A stretch of DNA of 15,369 nucleotides from Chthoniobacter flavus (GCA_945863785.1 CAMBAQ010000027.1:1-15369), one strand, 5' to 3'; counted from the first letter of the stretch, positions 1 to 6,814 are shown. Notes: generated by a model not told the origin, from the letters alone. Numbers and translations are program-made.

Positions 1-398
1 GGATTGATGACTTTGACTCCACCGTAGTCTTGGCCGTGGCTGAGGTCCTCAGAGAAAAGAATCGGGCATTTGGCCGCAGAGGCAGCGCTCACGATGGCGG
101 CATCCCAATAGGAAATGGCGTGAAGGGATTTCAATTTGAGAGCATTTTGAAAAACAGGCACGGTCAGGGGAACGACATGAAATCGAAGCCAATGCCCGAT
201 GAGTTCACTGGCCTCCTCGTGGCTCAAGGGGTCGGGTCGACTGGCTCGAGTAGCCTGAACATAAAACTCCTGCAAGACTTGGACAGATAGGGCAAGGCGT
301 TCCTGTCGAAGTACCTCGCGAGCGATAGATCGTTTTCTTGCTTCCTCAGGCGAAGCCGTAACGGCGTAGAGAAGGATATTCGTATCGAGAAAGGTCAT
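1..398 (-). CDS. vapC: PIN-domain ribonuclease toxin, VapC type (C-terminus cut by window edge)
   Basis: This is probably the toxin of a type II toxin-antitoxin pair, a small Mg-dependent endoribonuclease acting on RNA in the cytoplasm. About 132 residues are visible. The N-terminus MTFLDTNILLYAV is the classic PIN strand carrying the first acidic residue (D5). The other acidic positions expected of the family are visible as E44 (LQEF), D99 (YWDAAI) and D118 (SEDL). The protein runs off the left edge just after VKVIN, where PIN proteins of this size normally end, so little is missing. Its ATG overlaps the stop codon of the preceding antitoxin gene by 4 bp (ATGA), the usual coupling in vapBC. 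Function as a toxin is inferred from family and context; the RNA target cannot be told. Confidence 0.88.
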   Translation of the reverse strand, partial: MTFLDTNILLYAVTASPEEARKRSIAREVLRQERLALSVQVLQEFYVQATRASRPDPLSHEEASELIGHWLRFHVVPLTVPVFQNALKLKSLHAISYWDAAIVSAASAAKCPILFSEDLSHGQDYGGVKVIN

Positions 399-640
399 GA
401 GCGCTGATAAAGATCTTCACGAGAGAGGTTATCGGCAACTTTGAATCCGGGATGCCGCCCCGCGATCCTATCAAGCAAATCCTCTTGTTCTTTATTAAAG
501 TCTCGCACCGCGGCGTTCTCCTCGGTGAGCGAACACAGGTATTTTTTCACAAGAGCCGAGACGGAGGCATCCCGCTGGGCGGCAATCACGCGGGCCCTTC
601 GGTAAGTTTCATCGTCGATTGCGACAGTGATATTTTTCAC
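395..640 (-). CDS. vapB: Ribbon-helix-helix antitoxin, VapB-like
   Basis: An 81-residue protein that probably binds DNA through its N-terminus and neutralises the neighbouring PIN toxin through its C-terminus. The opening MKNITVAIDDETYRRARVIA followed by SVSALVKKYL fits a ribbon-helix-helix: a beta strand of alternating residues, then two short helices. The charged C-terminal half (RDFNKEQEDLLDRIAG, then NLSREDLYQ) is the likely toxin-binding tail. The start is GTG: upstream in the same frame there is a stop five codons away and no other usable start. The start codon itself lies in the last copy of an 8-bp tandem repeat. Such pairs usually repress their own promoter, so that array and the GTGA/TCAC inverted repeat at 627-640 are candidate operators. 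The family call is solid; the exact subfamily is not. Confidence 0.85.
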   Translation of the reverse strand: MKNITVAIDDETYRRARVIAAQRDASVSALVKKYLCSLTEENAAVRDFNKEQEDLLDRIAGRHPGFKVADNLSREDLYQRS

Positions 641-672
641 GCTTTCACATTTTCACATTTTCACATCTTCAC
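633..672. repeat. Five-copy 8-bp tandem repeat (plus strand TTTTCACA-like)
   Basis: The motif TCAC recurs at 637, 645, 653, 661 and 669, a spacing of exactly 8 bases, within near-identical units (TTTTCACA; minus strand TGTGAAAA). The last copy contains the GTG start codon of the antitoxin gene. The array fills the start of the vapB-prmA divergent intergenic region. It could be a set of operator half-sites or a slippage-prone simple repeat; the sequence does not decide between these. Confidence 0.85.
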
Positions 673-774
673 AAACTGATTTTTCGAGAGCGACCGAGCT
701 AATAGGCGTTCTGTGGCTAAAAAAACCGATCGCTGAGGATGGCGTTTTCAGCGTGATCCGCTTTACTCCCATCC

Positions 775-1620
775 ATGTCAATGTATCGCTGGACCCGATT
801 GAGTACCCAAAGCTTGGAGGAGGACTGGTATGCCCGCCTCTCCTTCATCGACCCCGAGCATCTCGTCATGCTCACCCAACCCGAATCCACCTCGCTAAAA
901 ATTCAGGTTTTTTCAGACAAAAAGACAACCGATCATCTCGTGAAGAACTTCGGCGGCAAGGTGACACTCCTCAAAAAGGATGCCTGGGCTCACGACTCCA
1001 CACCGCACCGCGCACCGCTCGCCATCCGTGACCGGCTCAAAATCCACTCGGACGAGGCCTCCTGGAAAGCCTCCCCCAAACCCGAAAACGCGATCTTCAT
1101 TCCTGCGGGAATGGCTTTTGGAACCGGCGATCACGCCACCACAGCGACCTGCCTGCGCCTCCTCTGCGACCTTGTCCCCGAACTCCCTAGCGGTTGGCGA
1201 GCAATGGATGCGGGTACCGGCACTGGAATTCTCGCCATCGCCGCAGAAAAGCTCGGCGCCTCGTCGATCGAGGCTTTTGATTTTGATCCCGTATGCATTC
1301 GAGTCTCAAAAGAAAACGCTCAAGCGAACACCTGCCGCAAAGTCGAATTCACCATAGCGGATTCACGCAAGGTCGGTGGCTTCAAAAGCGCCCACGTCAT
1401 CCTCGCCAATCTCTTCAGCGAACTACTCATCGCCTCCGCTCCAGGGCTCGCGAAGAAATTGCTCTCCGGCGGTCACCTTATTTTTTCGGGCGTCCTCCGA
1501 AGCCAATCTGAGGAGGTCAGCCGAGGCCTCGAGGCGAGCGGATTTAAAAAGCCCCGCCTCGTCTCGCGCGGCAAATGGTGCGCCGGCATCACCTCGCTCG
1601 CCGATCGCGTCCGAGGCTAG
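775..1620 (+). CDS. prmA: Ribosomal protein L11 methyltransferase
   Basis: PrmA transfers methyl groups from S-adenosylmethionine to lysines and the N-terminus of ribosomal protein L11 in the cytoplasm. The 281-residue length is normal for the family, which carries an N-terminal substrate-recruitment domain before a Rossmann methyltransferase domain. Visible hallmarks are GMAFGTGDHATTATCLRLL (the PrmA signature ahead of motif I), MDAGTGTGILAIAAEKLGA (motif I, SAM binding), EAFDFDP (acidic end of strand 2) and ILANLFSELL (motif IV, where NxxxxxL is usual for PrmA). The N-terminal 90 residues are less conserved. Start chosen at the first ATG of the frame; a second ATG lies six bases on, and no convincing ribosome-binding site distinguishes them. 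It is divergent from the toxin-antitoxin pair and is the only gene of its run before the nucleotidyltransferase. Confidence 0.93.
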   Translation: MSMYRWTRLSTQSLEEDWYARLSFIDPEHLVMLTQPESTSLKIQVFSDKKTTDHLVKNFGGKVTLLKKDAWAHDSTPHRAPLAIRDRLKIHSDEASWKASPKPENAIFIPAGMAFGTGDHATTATCLRLLCDLVPELPSGWRAMDAGTGTGILAIAAEKLGASSIEAFDFDPVCIRVSKENAQANTCRKVEFTIADSRKVGGFKSAHVILANLFSELLIASAPGLAKKLLSGGHLIFSGVLRSQSEEVSRGLEASGFKKPRLVSRGKWCAGITSLADRVRG

Positions 1621-1739
1621 AGGTCGGAGTTCCCCTGAGGGCAAATCTCCTTGCCTGACGGGAAAGGCGCGCCCTATTTATGGTTGACGTCCGATATTCC
1701 ACTAGACGGATACGGACCGCGACACATCATCTTATTTCT

Positions 1740-2633
1740 ATGGAAGCGACACTACTCGTTTTGGCGGCAGGCATGGGCAGCAGATATGGAGGCCTGAAAC
1801 AAATGGACGGCGTCGGCCCGAGCGGGGAGACGCTCTTGGACTACTCCGTCTTCGACGCGATCCGCTCCGGATATAATCGTGTGGTTTTTGTGATCCGTCG
1901 GGATTTCGAGGAAGAATTTCGTGAGCGCGTCGGCAACCGCTTCGAAGATCACATCGATGTCGGCTATGTTTTCCAACAACTCAACGATTTGCCCCCGGGA
2001 TTTTCTGTTCCCGAAGACCGATCGAAACCTTGGGGCACCGGACATGCGATCTGGTGCGCGCGCGAAGCGGTCGACGCACCCTTTCTCGCCATCAATGCAG
2101 ATGACTTCTACGGGCGATCGGCTATTGCCGATGTGGGCGCATTTTTAGGGCGCTTGAATCCTGATGCGACGGAATTCTGCATGGCTGGGTATCGACTCGA
2201 CACGACACTCTCGTCGCATGGAACGGTATCCCGTGGAGTCTGTGGGATGGATGCCAGCGGCGCCCTCCAGAGCGTGCAGGAACACACCTTGATCGCGCGC
2301 GATCAAAATGGCGTGGGTGATCAAGGCGATGGCACCCGCTTCTCCGGCAGCGAGAGGGTCTCGATGAATTGCTGGGGCTTCACCCTCGCCGTTTTTCCTT
2401 TACTGGAAGCTGGCTTGGTGAGCTTTCTCGAAAAACACAGCGGCACCGCAAAATCCGAGTTTTATATTCCGAGCGCTGTGGCGGAGATGATCGAGAGCGG
2501 ATCCGCAACGGTGAAGGTGCTGCCAGTGGAGAGCCAGTGGTTCGGCGTTACCTATCGAGAGGATCGTCCCATCGTAGCCGAGGCTTTGGCTTCGCTCGCG
2601 GCGAAAGGCGAGTATCCCTCGCCTCTTCTGTAA
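1740..2633 (+). CDS. Nucleotidyltransferase of the sugar-phosphate nucleotidylyltransferase fold
   Basis: Probably joins a nucleoside triphosphate to a phosphorylated sugar or similar substrate, releasing pyrophosphate; the substrate is unknown. From the chosen start it has 297 residues. The NTP-binding loop LAAGMGSRYGGLKQ is at 8-21, then VGPSGETLLDYS, PWGTGHA at about 97-103 and the metal-binding stretch NADDFYG at 119-125. These place it in the NTP_transferase family, in a subgroup that uses a DD pair. The frame opens at an ATG at 1680, but the family begins directly with the strand before the loop, so the ATG at 1740 is preferred; neither has a clear Shine-Dalgarno site. It follows prmA by about 120 bp and ends 6 bp from the convergent ppk2 gene. 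Cell-envelope or glycan synthesis is a guess only. Confidence 0.8.
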   Translation: MEATLLVLAAGMGSRYGGLKQMDGVGPSGETLLDYSVFDAIRSGYNRVVFVIRRDFEEEFRERVGNRFEDHIDVGYVFQQLNDLPPGFSVPEDRSKPWGTGHAIWCAREAVDAPFLAINADDFYGRSAIADVGAFLGRLNPDATEFCMAGYRLDTTLSSHGTVSRGVCGMDASGALQSVQEHTLIARDQNGVGDQGDGTRFSGSERVSMNCWGFTLAVFPLLEAGLVSFLEKHSGTAKSEFYIPSAVAEMIESGSATVKVLPVESQWFGVTYREDRPIVAEALASLAAKGEYPSPLL

Positions 2634-2639
2634 GCTGGA

Positions 2640-3368
2640 TTAGCGGCCAAGCACCTTGGAGATTGCTTGGCATACGGTCTTGAGCGTTTTCACGCGGGCA
2701 TGCCATTTGAAGTTCGCCGGAATGATCGTCCATGGCGCGATATCCGTGCTGGTTTTTTCAAACATATCCTCCGCCGCGACGATGTGTTCACTCCAACGCT
2801 TGCGATTCCGCCAATCCTCGTCGCCAATCTTCCAGTGTTTATAGGGATCCGCCGCGCGACACTTGAATCGGGTCAGTTGCTCGTCCTTCGTAATGTGAAG
2901 CCAGATCTTGATGAGGACGGTGCCATCATCGACAAGCAAACGCTCGAATTCGTTGATTTCGTTGTAAGCACGCTGCCATGCCGCCTGCGTGCAAAACTCT
3001 TCCACTCGTTCCACCAAAACCCTTCCATACCATGAGCGATCGTAGATGGCGACCTCGCCGCGCGGCGGCAGTTTCGGCCAAAACCTCCACATATAATGAC
3101 GCGCAAATTCCTCCGAAGTCGGTTTGTTAATCGAATAGACGCGGATCAAGCGAGGATCGAGTCGCTCTACGACGCGCTTGATTGCGCCGCCCTTCCCCGC
3201 CGCATCAGGCCCCTCGAGCACAAAAACAACTGGGATCTTTTTTTCATGCAACTCAAGCTGCATCGACAGAAGCTCCAGTTGGTATTGCTTGATCTGACTT
3301 TTGTATTCCTCCTGGGTGAGGGATTTCGACTGGTCCAGTTCGTTGAGGCGTAGGCGTTCTTTCGGCAT
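2640..3368 (-). CDS. ppk2: Polyphosphate kinase 2 family phosphotransferase
   Basis: PPK2 enzymes move phosphate between inorganic polyphosphate and nucleotides, mostly making NDP or NTP from polyphosphate, in the cytoplasm. The 242-residue single-domain form is seen. The Walker A loop is EGPDAAGKGGAIK at about 52-64. The Walker B and lid region is IYDRSWYGRVLVERVEEF at about 108-125. NKPTSEEFARHYMWRFW and FKCRAADPYKHWKIGDEDW are also characteristic. The frame is open upstream to 3461, but those residues do not resemble the family, and MPKERLRLNELD is a natural start; AGAGAAGAG lies about 13 bases ahead of it, too far to be a strong binding site. It stands alone, 109 bp downstream of the ABC ATPase gene, so it may be read with that cluster or from its own promoter. 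Whether it prefers ADP, AMP or GDP cannot be read from this sequence. Confidence 0.93.
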   Translation of the reverse strand: MPKERLRLNELDQSKSLTQEEYKSQIKQYQLELLSMQLELHEKKIPVVFVLEGPDAAGKGGAIKRVVERLDPRLIRVYSINKPTSEEFARHYMWRFWPKLPPRGEVAIYDRSWYGRVLVERVEEFCTQAAWQRAYNEINEFERLLVDDGTVLIKIWLHITKDEQLTRFKCRAADPYKHWKIGDEDWRNRKRWSEHIVAAEDMFEKTSTDIAPWTIIPANFKWHARVKTLKTVCQAISKVLGR

Positions 3369-3477
3369 GAAAATCGTTAAACTCTTCTCTGCACATACCG
3401 CAGATTCCCGTACTGGGAAAGAGTATAAAAGACCCCATCGAGGGAGCCCGCTTAAGATCAACCGACAAATATCCGAT

Positions 3478-4209
3478 TCAGTATTTCAGGATTTTCTCGA
3501 GGAATCGTTTTGTTTCCGCGGATCGGGGAGTTGAGAAAAACTCGGCGGCGGGCGCACACTCTTGGATTCCTCCATGCGAAACAAACGCGACCAGGTCGGC
3601 AGAGCGACGGGCGAAGCCCATTTCATGTGTGACCAGGATGATCGGTGTCCCAGATTCCTTCAACTCGACGATCACGTCGAGAACCTCCGCCGTCATTTCC
3701 GGATCGAGAGCCGAGGTGGGTTCATCGAGAAGAAGGAAGTCAGGATCCGTCGCCAAGGCGCGCGCGATGGCTACCCGCTGACGCTGCCCGCCGCTCAGCA
3801 AGGCGGGCTGCTTGAAGGCATGTTCTTCCAATTGGAATCGCCGCAGGACGCCATCCGCCCGCTCCAGCGCAGCGGGCCGGCTGAGTTGGTGAACCCTCGT
3901 GAGCGGAAGAAGCACATTTTCTAATGCGCTCAGATGCGGAAAGAGATTGTAGGCTTGGAAGACAATACCTGCCCTCCGACGGTATCGGCGAAGTGCTCCC
4001 TCGTCTTGGGGCAACTCGGCCCCATTAACAAAAAGAGAGCCGCTATCAGGAATATCCAGTCCCGCAAGCAGTCGCAAAAGGGTCGATTTTCCGCCACCGG
4101 AGGGACCGATGAGGGCGAGCGTATGGTCAAACTCGGCCTCGAAGGTCACAGCATCCAGCACGCGATTGGTACCGAACGCCTTTGTCACTCCATCCAGGGC
4201 GACTCTCAT
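3478..4209 (-). CDS. ABC transporter ATPase, polar amino acid (GlnQ/HisP) type
   Basis: The cytoplasmic motor subunit that hydrolyses ATP to drive the neighbouring membrane permease. Of 243 residues, the following are visible: Walker A GPSGGGKST (35-43), Q-loop glutamine in VFQAYNLFPHLSALENV (Q85), signature LSGGQRQRVAIARAL (138-152), Walker B FLLLDEPTSALDP (158-170) and the H-loop histidine in THEMGFARRSADLV (H195). The phrases YNLFPHLSALENV and THEMGFAR are typical of the polar-amino-acid uptake family. Its ATG overlaps the stop of the lipoprotein gene by 4 bp, so the two are translationally coupled. The catalytic residues are all present, so it should be active. Substrate is not determined by this subunit, and no binding-protein gene is seen nearby. 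Confidence 0.92.
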   Translation of the reverse strand: MRVALDGVTKAFGTNRVLDAVTFEAEFDHTLALIGPSGGGKSTLLRLLAGLDIPDSGSLFVNGAELPQDEGALRRYRRRAGIVFQAYNLFPHLSALENVLLPLTRVHQLSRPAALERADGVLRRFQLEEHAFKQPALLSGGQRQRVAIARALATDPDFLLLDEPTSALDPEMTAEVLDVIVELKESGTPIILVTHEMGFARRSADLVAFVSHGGIQECAPAAEFFSTPRSAETKRFLEKILKY

Positions 4210-4592
4210 GGTTTGCGATGATTCTGCGGAAGCTCGTCAGGAACCACACTGAAGTCGGGAAGTGGTGCCTCGACAATCTCATCCACGCTCACAGGATCAT
4301 ACAGAACCTCCGGGACGGGAGGCGGCGCCGGATGCAACTCGCTCCACGCGATATATCCCGTACGCTTGTCCAAGAGACGAACAAAAGCGAATCCGGAGTC
4401 TTTTTTGAGCACATTCAGATGTGTGTCTTTGTTGATTTTTTCCGGTGGGAAAGCCTGTGCTGGCCCGTTCCTGAAGAAATCCGCCCGATGCGACACGATA
4501 TACTCGGGAGGCTCGTCCTGATTGAACATCTCCACGGATGCGCATCCGGTGAGAAGCAACAGCAAACAGAATGGGAATATTTTACGATTCAT
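4206..4592 (-). CDS. Small lipoprotein with SH3-like domain, inside the ABC transporter cluster
   Basis: A 128-residue predicted lipoprotein, anchored by a lipidated cysteine after export. The signal peptide MNRKIFPFCLLLLLTGC has a good lipobox (LTGC, C17). Residues of about 30-75 look like a bacterial SH3-type fold: HRADFFRNGPA, then THLNVLKKDSGFAFVRLLD, then RTGYIAWSELHP. The rest is a proline- and acid-rich tail. The start was chosen for the signal peptide and for GGAGGG placed 10-15 bases ahead; it overlaps the permease gene by 11 bp. Its stop overlaps the ATPase start by 4 bp. The position between permease and ATPase suggests a role tied to that transporter, such as cell-wall contact or substrate capture, but this is inference. 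It is not a recognisable periplasmic binding protein. Confidence 0.75.
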   Translation of the reverse strand: MNRKIFPFCLLLLLTGCASVEMFNQDEPPEYIVSHRADFFRNGPAQAFPPEKINKDTHLNVLKKDSGFAFVRLLDKRTGYIAWSELHPAPPPVPEVLYDPVSVDEIVEAPLPDFSVVPDELPQNHRKP

Positions 4593-5358
4593 AGCGCACC
4601 CTCCCCTCCAGATATCGACTCCAGAGCGAAATCGGTAAAGTAAGGACAAGATAGCAAAATCCCAGCGGGATAAAACTTTCAAACGTGCTGTACGTTGCCG
4701 AATTCACTTGGTTCGCCACGAAGGTCAACTCGGATATCCCGATGATGTAGAGCAACGAGGAATCTTTGATGAGTGAGGAAAACTGCCCAGCCAATGGCGG
4801 CAAGATCTGGCGCGCGACCTGAGGAAAAATCACAAATCGGTATGTCTGATAGGAAGTGAGCCCGATCGCTCGAGCGCTATCCCATTGCGAGCGCCCGACG
4901 CTCTCGATTCCAGCCCGAATCATTTCGGCGATATATGCACCGCTGAAAAGGGAGAGGATCACAATGCCCACAGAAATGCGGTCATGCCACCCCACCGCAT
5001 TCGCCACCCCGTAAAATCCGAAAAGCACCAGCACCACGAGAGGCAAGCCGCGGATCGTTTCCACATACGCCACGGCCGAATAACGCAACGGCAAAAATGC
5101 AGACCGCCGGGCCAAAGCCGTTAGCACGCCGATCAGCATGCTTAGGATCAACGAAACAGCGGAAATGCCGATCGTGTTCGCCCAACCCTGAAAAAACGTG
5201 ACTCGATAAGCCCAGACCTTATCCCAATTTTGCACCGAATTTGAGAAAGCCAGCCAACAGAGGAGCGAATATCCCAGCAGCAGGAGTAATGCGGACAAAA
5301 CCTTCGCCGCACGCGAGGCGGGACTGCCCGAGCGATCAAAAAAGAAAGCGGCCATCAT
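4582..5358 (-). CDS. ABC transporter permease, polar amino acid (HisM/GlnP) type
   Basis: The inner-membrane channel subunit of an importer, probably working as a homodimer because only one permease gene is present. It has 258 residues with several hydrophobic segments, for example at about 18-38, 60-83, 100-120 and 128-147. Family hallmarks are GWANTIGISAVSLILSMLIG, VETIRGLPLVVLVLFGFY and the cytoplasmic EAA loop, which begins EMIRAGIESV (about 145) and continues ARAIGLTSYQTYRFVIFPQ. This loop docks to the ATPase. The following LAGQFSSLIKDSSLLYIIG is also typical. The frame begins with two ATG codons; the upstream CPXCG gene ends 6 bp before. Substrates in this family are usually amino acids, but without a binding protein the specificity is open. 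Confidence 0.9.
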   Translation of the reverse strand: MMAAFFFDRSGSPASRAAKVLSALLLLLGYSLLCWLAFSNSVQNWDKVWAYRVTFFQGWANTIGISAVSLILSMLIGVLTALARRSAFLPLRYSAVAYVETIRGLPLVVLVLFGFYGVANAVGWHDRISVGIVILSLFSGAYIAEMIRAGIESVGRSQWDSARAIGLTSYQTYRFVIFPQVARQILPPLAGQFSSLIKDSSLLYIIGISELTFVANQVNSATYSTFESFIPLGFCYLVLTLPISLWSRYLEGRVRYES

Positions 5359-5364
5359 CGAGCA

Positions 5365-5550
5365 TCAAGATGGCTTCGCTTCCACAGAGACGATTTCCCC
5401 TCCGGAGAAGCGGAGACTTAGCTGAATCGGGTGACAGCAGACCGAGCAATCCTCGATCATTTCCAAAGAGGCAAAGCTGGTATCCACAAGAATGCCGAAA
5501 GTCTCCCCGCAGTAGGGACACTCGATTTCGACATCCTCCACCTGATCCAT
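5365..5550 (-). CDS. CPXCG-motif cysteine-rich small protein
   Basis: A 61-residue protein with a likely zinc-ribbon built from CPYCG (C11, C14) and DCSVCCHP (C35, C38, C39). The pattern, with EIECPYCGE at the front and EDCSVCCHPIQL in the middle, matches the CPXCG family, which has no known function to my knowledge. The start is well supported: GGAGGGG lies five bases before the ATG and itself overlaps the end of rsfS, whose stop is one base upstream. It therefore belongs to the nadD-rsfS unit and is read just ahead of the transporter genes, 6 bp from the permease. A regulatory or metal-linked role is possible but not shown. Confidence 0.87.
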   Translation of the reverse strand: MDQVEDVEIECPYCGETFGILVDTSFASLEMIEDCSVCCHPIQLSLRFSGGEIVSVEAKPS

Positions 5551-5551
5551 G

Positions 5552-5902
5552 TTACCCCTCCACGTTCACGCGCTTGGCGTCGCTCCAGAGACCTTCGAGA
5601 TCGTAAAATTCCCGGCGGGATTCCAAAAAGATGTGGCAAATCACCGAGCCAAAATCGATCACGACCCACTGACTGCCAGGATATCCGTCCTCGGAAAGCG
5701 GCCTCGTCTGGTGAATCTCCTTCACCCTTTCACGCATCGAAGATGCGATCGCCTTCAACTGCGGCTCGGAAGACCCAGAGCAGATCAAAAAGAAATCGGT
5801 GAACCCCGAAATGTCCCGCATATCGAGCAATACGATATCCCCCGCCTTCTTGTCAGCCGCCGCTGCCGCACACGTGCGGGCTATATTTTCCGGATCATTC
5901 AT
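5552..5902 (-). CDS. rsfS: Ribosome silencing factor RsfS
   Basis: RsfS binds ribosomal protein L14 on the large subunit and blocks joining of the small subunit, lowering translation when nutrients are short. The 116-residue length is usual. The conserved core is visible as AGDIVLLDMRDISGFTDFFLICSGSS, here split as GDIVLLDMRDIS then TDFFLICSGSS, followed by WVVIDFGSVICHIFLESRREFYDLEGLW. Those two blocks are the family signature. The frame is open further upstream into nadD, but the ATG at 5902 begins the protein where the family begins and overlaps the nadD stop by 8 bp. The nadD-rsfS pairing is widespread in bacteria, which supports both assignments. Confidence 0.94.
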   Translation of the reverse strand: MNDPENIARTCAAAAADKKAGDIVLLDMRDISGFTDFFLICSGSSEPQLKAIASSMRERVKEIHQTRPLSEDGYPGSQWVVIDFGSVICHIFLESRREFYDLEGLWSDAKRVNVEG

Positions 5903-6467
5903 GCCGGTAGAGTCGATATTGTTGGATGATTTTGCATGTGGAGTCAGGCACCAAATAACGCACAGAGAGCCCATCGGCAATGCGATTCCTGATATTCGTC
6001 GAGGAAATATCCACATTTCGCGAGATCACAGGGATCCCACTCTCGCAGGAAAAGCCCCCCCGAGCCAGCACCACGAAGCTCACCAACCCTCGCAGAACAT
6101 CGATTTCCTTCCAAGTTCCCAGATCCGCCACATTGTCTTCACCGATGAAATAAAAAAACCGCGCTCCAGGAAAGCGCGTCATCATGAGTCGCACGGTATC
6201 CACCGCGAAAGACGGGCCCGACCTTTCCGCTTCGCATCGATCGCAGAAAAAACCCGTCTCACCCTCAATAGCTGCCTCCACCATCTCACAACGCAAAGCA
6301 GCGGGCACCGGAGGACGGTCGAGCTTGTGGGGGGATATATTTGCGGGAATGAAAATGACCCGCTCCAGGCCGAGCTTCTCCATCGCATCCCGAGCCATAA
6401 TGAGATGTCCATGGTGAATAGGATCGAAGCTTCCGCCAAACAACCCGATGTTCTGTGATGCAATCAT
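5895..6467 (-). CDS. nadD: Nicotinate-nucleotide adenylyltransferase
   Basis: NadD joins ATP and nicotinate mononucleotide to give deamido-NAD in NAD synthesis. It has 190 residues from the chosen ATG. The nucleotidyltransferase motif GGSFDPIHHGHL is at 11-22, with the HxGH histidines intact, followed by FIPANISPHK. FYFIGEDNVADLGTW is the substrate-site region, and the C-terminal ISSTNIRNRI holds the second ATP-binding motif (ISSTxIR). The frame is open to 6545, but homologues start a few residues before IGLFGGSFDP, so the ATG at 6467 is preferred; no strong Shine-Dalgarno site is present. It is the first gene of the minus-strand cluster and is divergent from the small secreted peptide gene, with 133 bp between them. 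Confidence 0.95.
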   Translation of the reverse strand: MIASQNIGLFGGSFDPIHHGHLIMARDAMEKLGLERVIFIPANISPHKLDRPPVPAALRCEMVEAAIEGETGFFCDRCEAERSGPSFAVDTVRLMMTRFPGARFFYFIGEDNVADLGTWKEIDVLRGLVSFVVLARGGFSCESGIPVISRNVDISSTNIRNRIADGLSVRYLVPDSTCKIIQQYRLYRHE

Positions 6468-6523
6468 TTCAACTGCCCGTATAAAATCTGGTTTCCCCTT
6501 GATAGGCCATCTCACAATCATGG

Positions 6524-6553
6524 TTGCACATCGCCCATTCATCAAAATATCAA
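6524..6553 (+). promoter_or_regulatory. Candidate sigma-70-type promoter for the small exported peptide
   Basis: TTGCAC (6524-6529) and TATCAA (6548-6553) are 18 bases apart and sit about 50 bases ahead of the ATG at 6601. The match is moderate, and PVC-group promoters are poorly defined, so this is only a candidate. A GGAGAA at 6583-6588 could serve as the ribosome-binding site, though it is 12 bases from the ATG. Confidence 0.4.
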
Positions 6554-6600
6554 AATTCGGGATTGGCGCCGTATCGGCAATCGGAGAACGCTGAAAGCCT

Positions 6601-6753
6601 ATGAAAAAATACCTCGTTTACGCAGCTGTATTGACCCTCGTTACCGCCATGGCTTCATTTGCTTATTGCGTCAACTGTGACAAGAAGGACGATTGCAAAA
6701 AGGACCGCAAAAAAGGAGAAAAAGGCGAATCCAAATTGGTCATTTCAATCTAA
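6601..6753 (+). CDS. Small exported cysteine-containing peptide
   Basis: A 50-residue open frame, ATG to TAA, not recognised as any family. MKKYLVYAAVLTLVTAMASFAYC is a convincing signal peptide (positive start, hydrophobic core, cleavage likely after SFA). The predicted mature part has CVNC (C23, C26), then C32, in a run rich in Lys and Asp, and ends with the hydrophobic LVISI. Reality is supported by its isolation in an otherwise empty gap, a candidate promoter upstream, and a strong terminator starting 22 bases after the stop. It could bind a metal or be a small lipoprotein-like envelope peptide; the cysteine spacing suggests a metal or disulfide but does not prove it. Codon use and length allow for a chance ORF, hence the moderate confidence. 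Confidence 0.65.
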   Translation: MKKYLVYAAVLTLVTAMASFAYCVNCDKKDDCKKDRKKGEKGESKLVISI

Positions 6754-6774
6754 GCTTTAAAAATCTTAACCTTC

Positions 6775-6804
6775 AAAAAACGCGGCTTAAGGCTGCGTTT
6801 TTTT
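6775..6804. terminator. Strong bidirectional intrinsic terminator
   Basis: AAAAAACGC (6775-6783) pairs with GCGTTTTTT (6795-6803). The inner bases extend the stem by two GC pairs flanked by G-T wobbles, leaving a TAA loop. A run of seven T follows on the plus strand and the matching A run on the other, so it can end both the plus-strand 50-residue peptide gene and the minus-strand methyltransferase gene, whose stop is at 6815. Confidence 0.85.
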
Positions 6805-6814
6805 GCGCCATTTT

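Noticed and set aside
633..672. CRISPR-like array
   Set aside because: The unit is only 8 bases with no spacers; it is a simple tandem repeat.
1640..1655. GGCAA/TTGCC hairpin after prmA
   Set aside because: It is a five-pair stem without a following T run, so it is not convincing as a terminator.
3429..3450. Possible terminator after the ABC ATPase gene
   Set aside because: On the minus strand only three GC pairs and a wobble can be formed before a mismatch, too weak despite the TTTT that follows.
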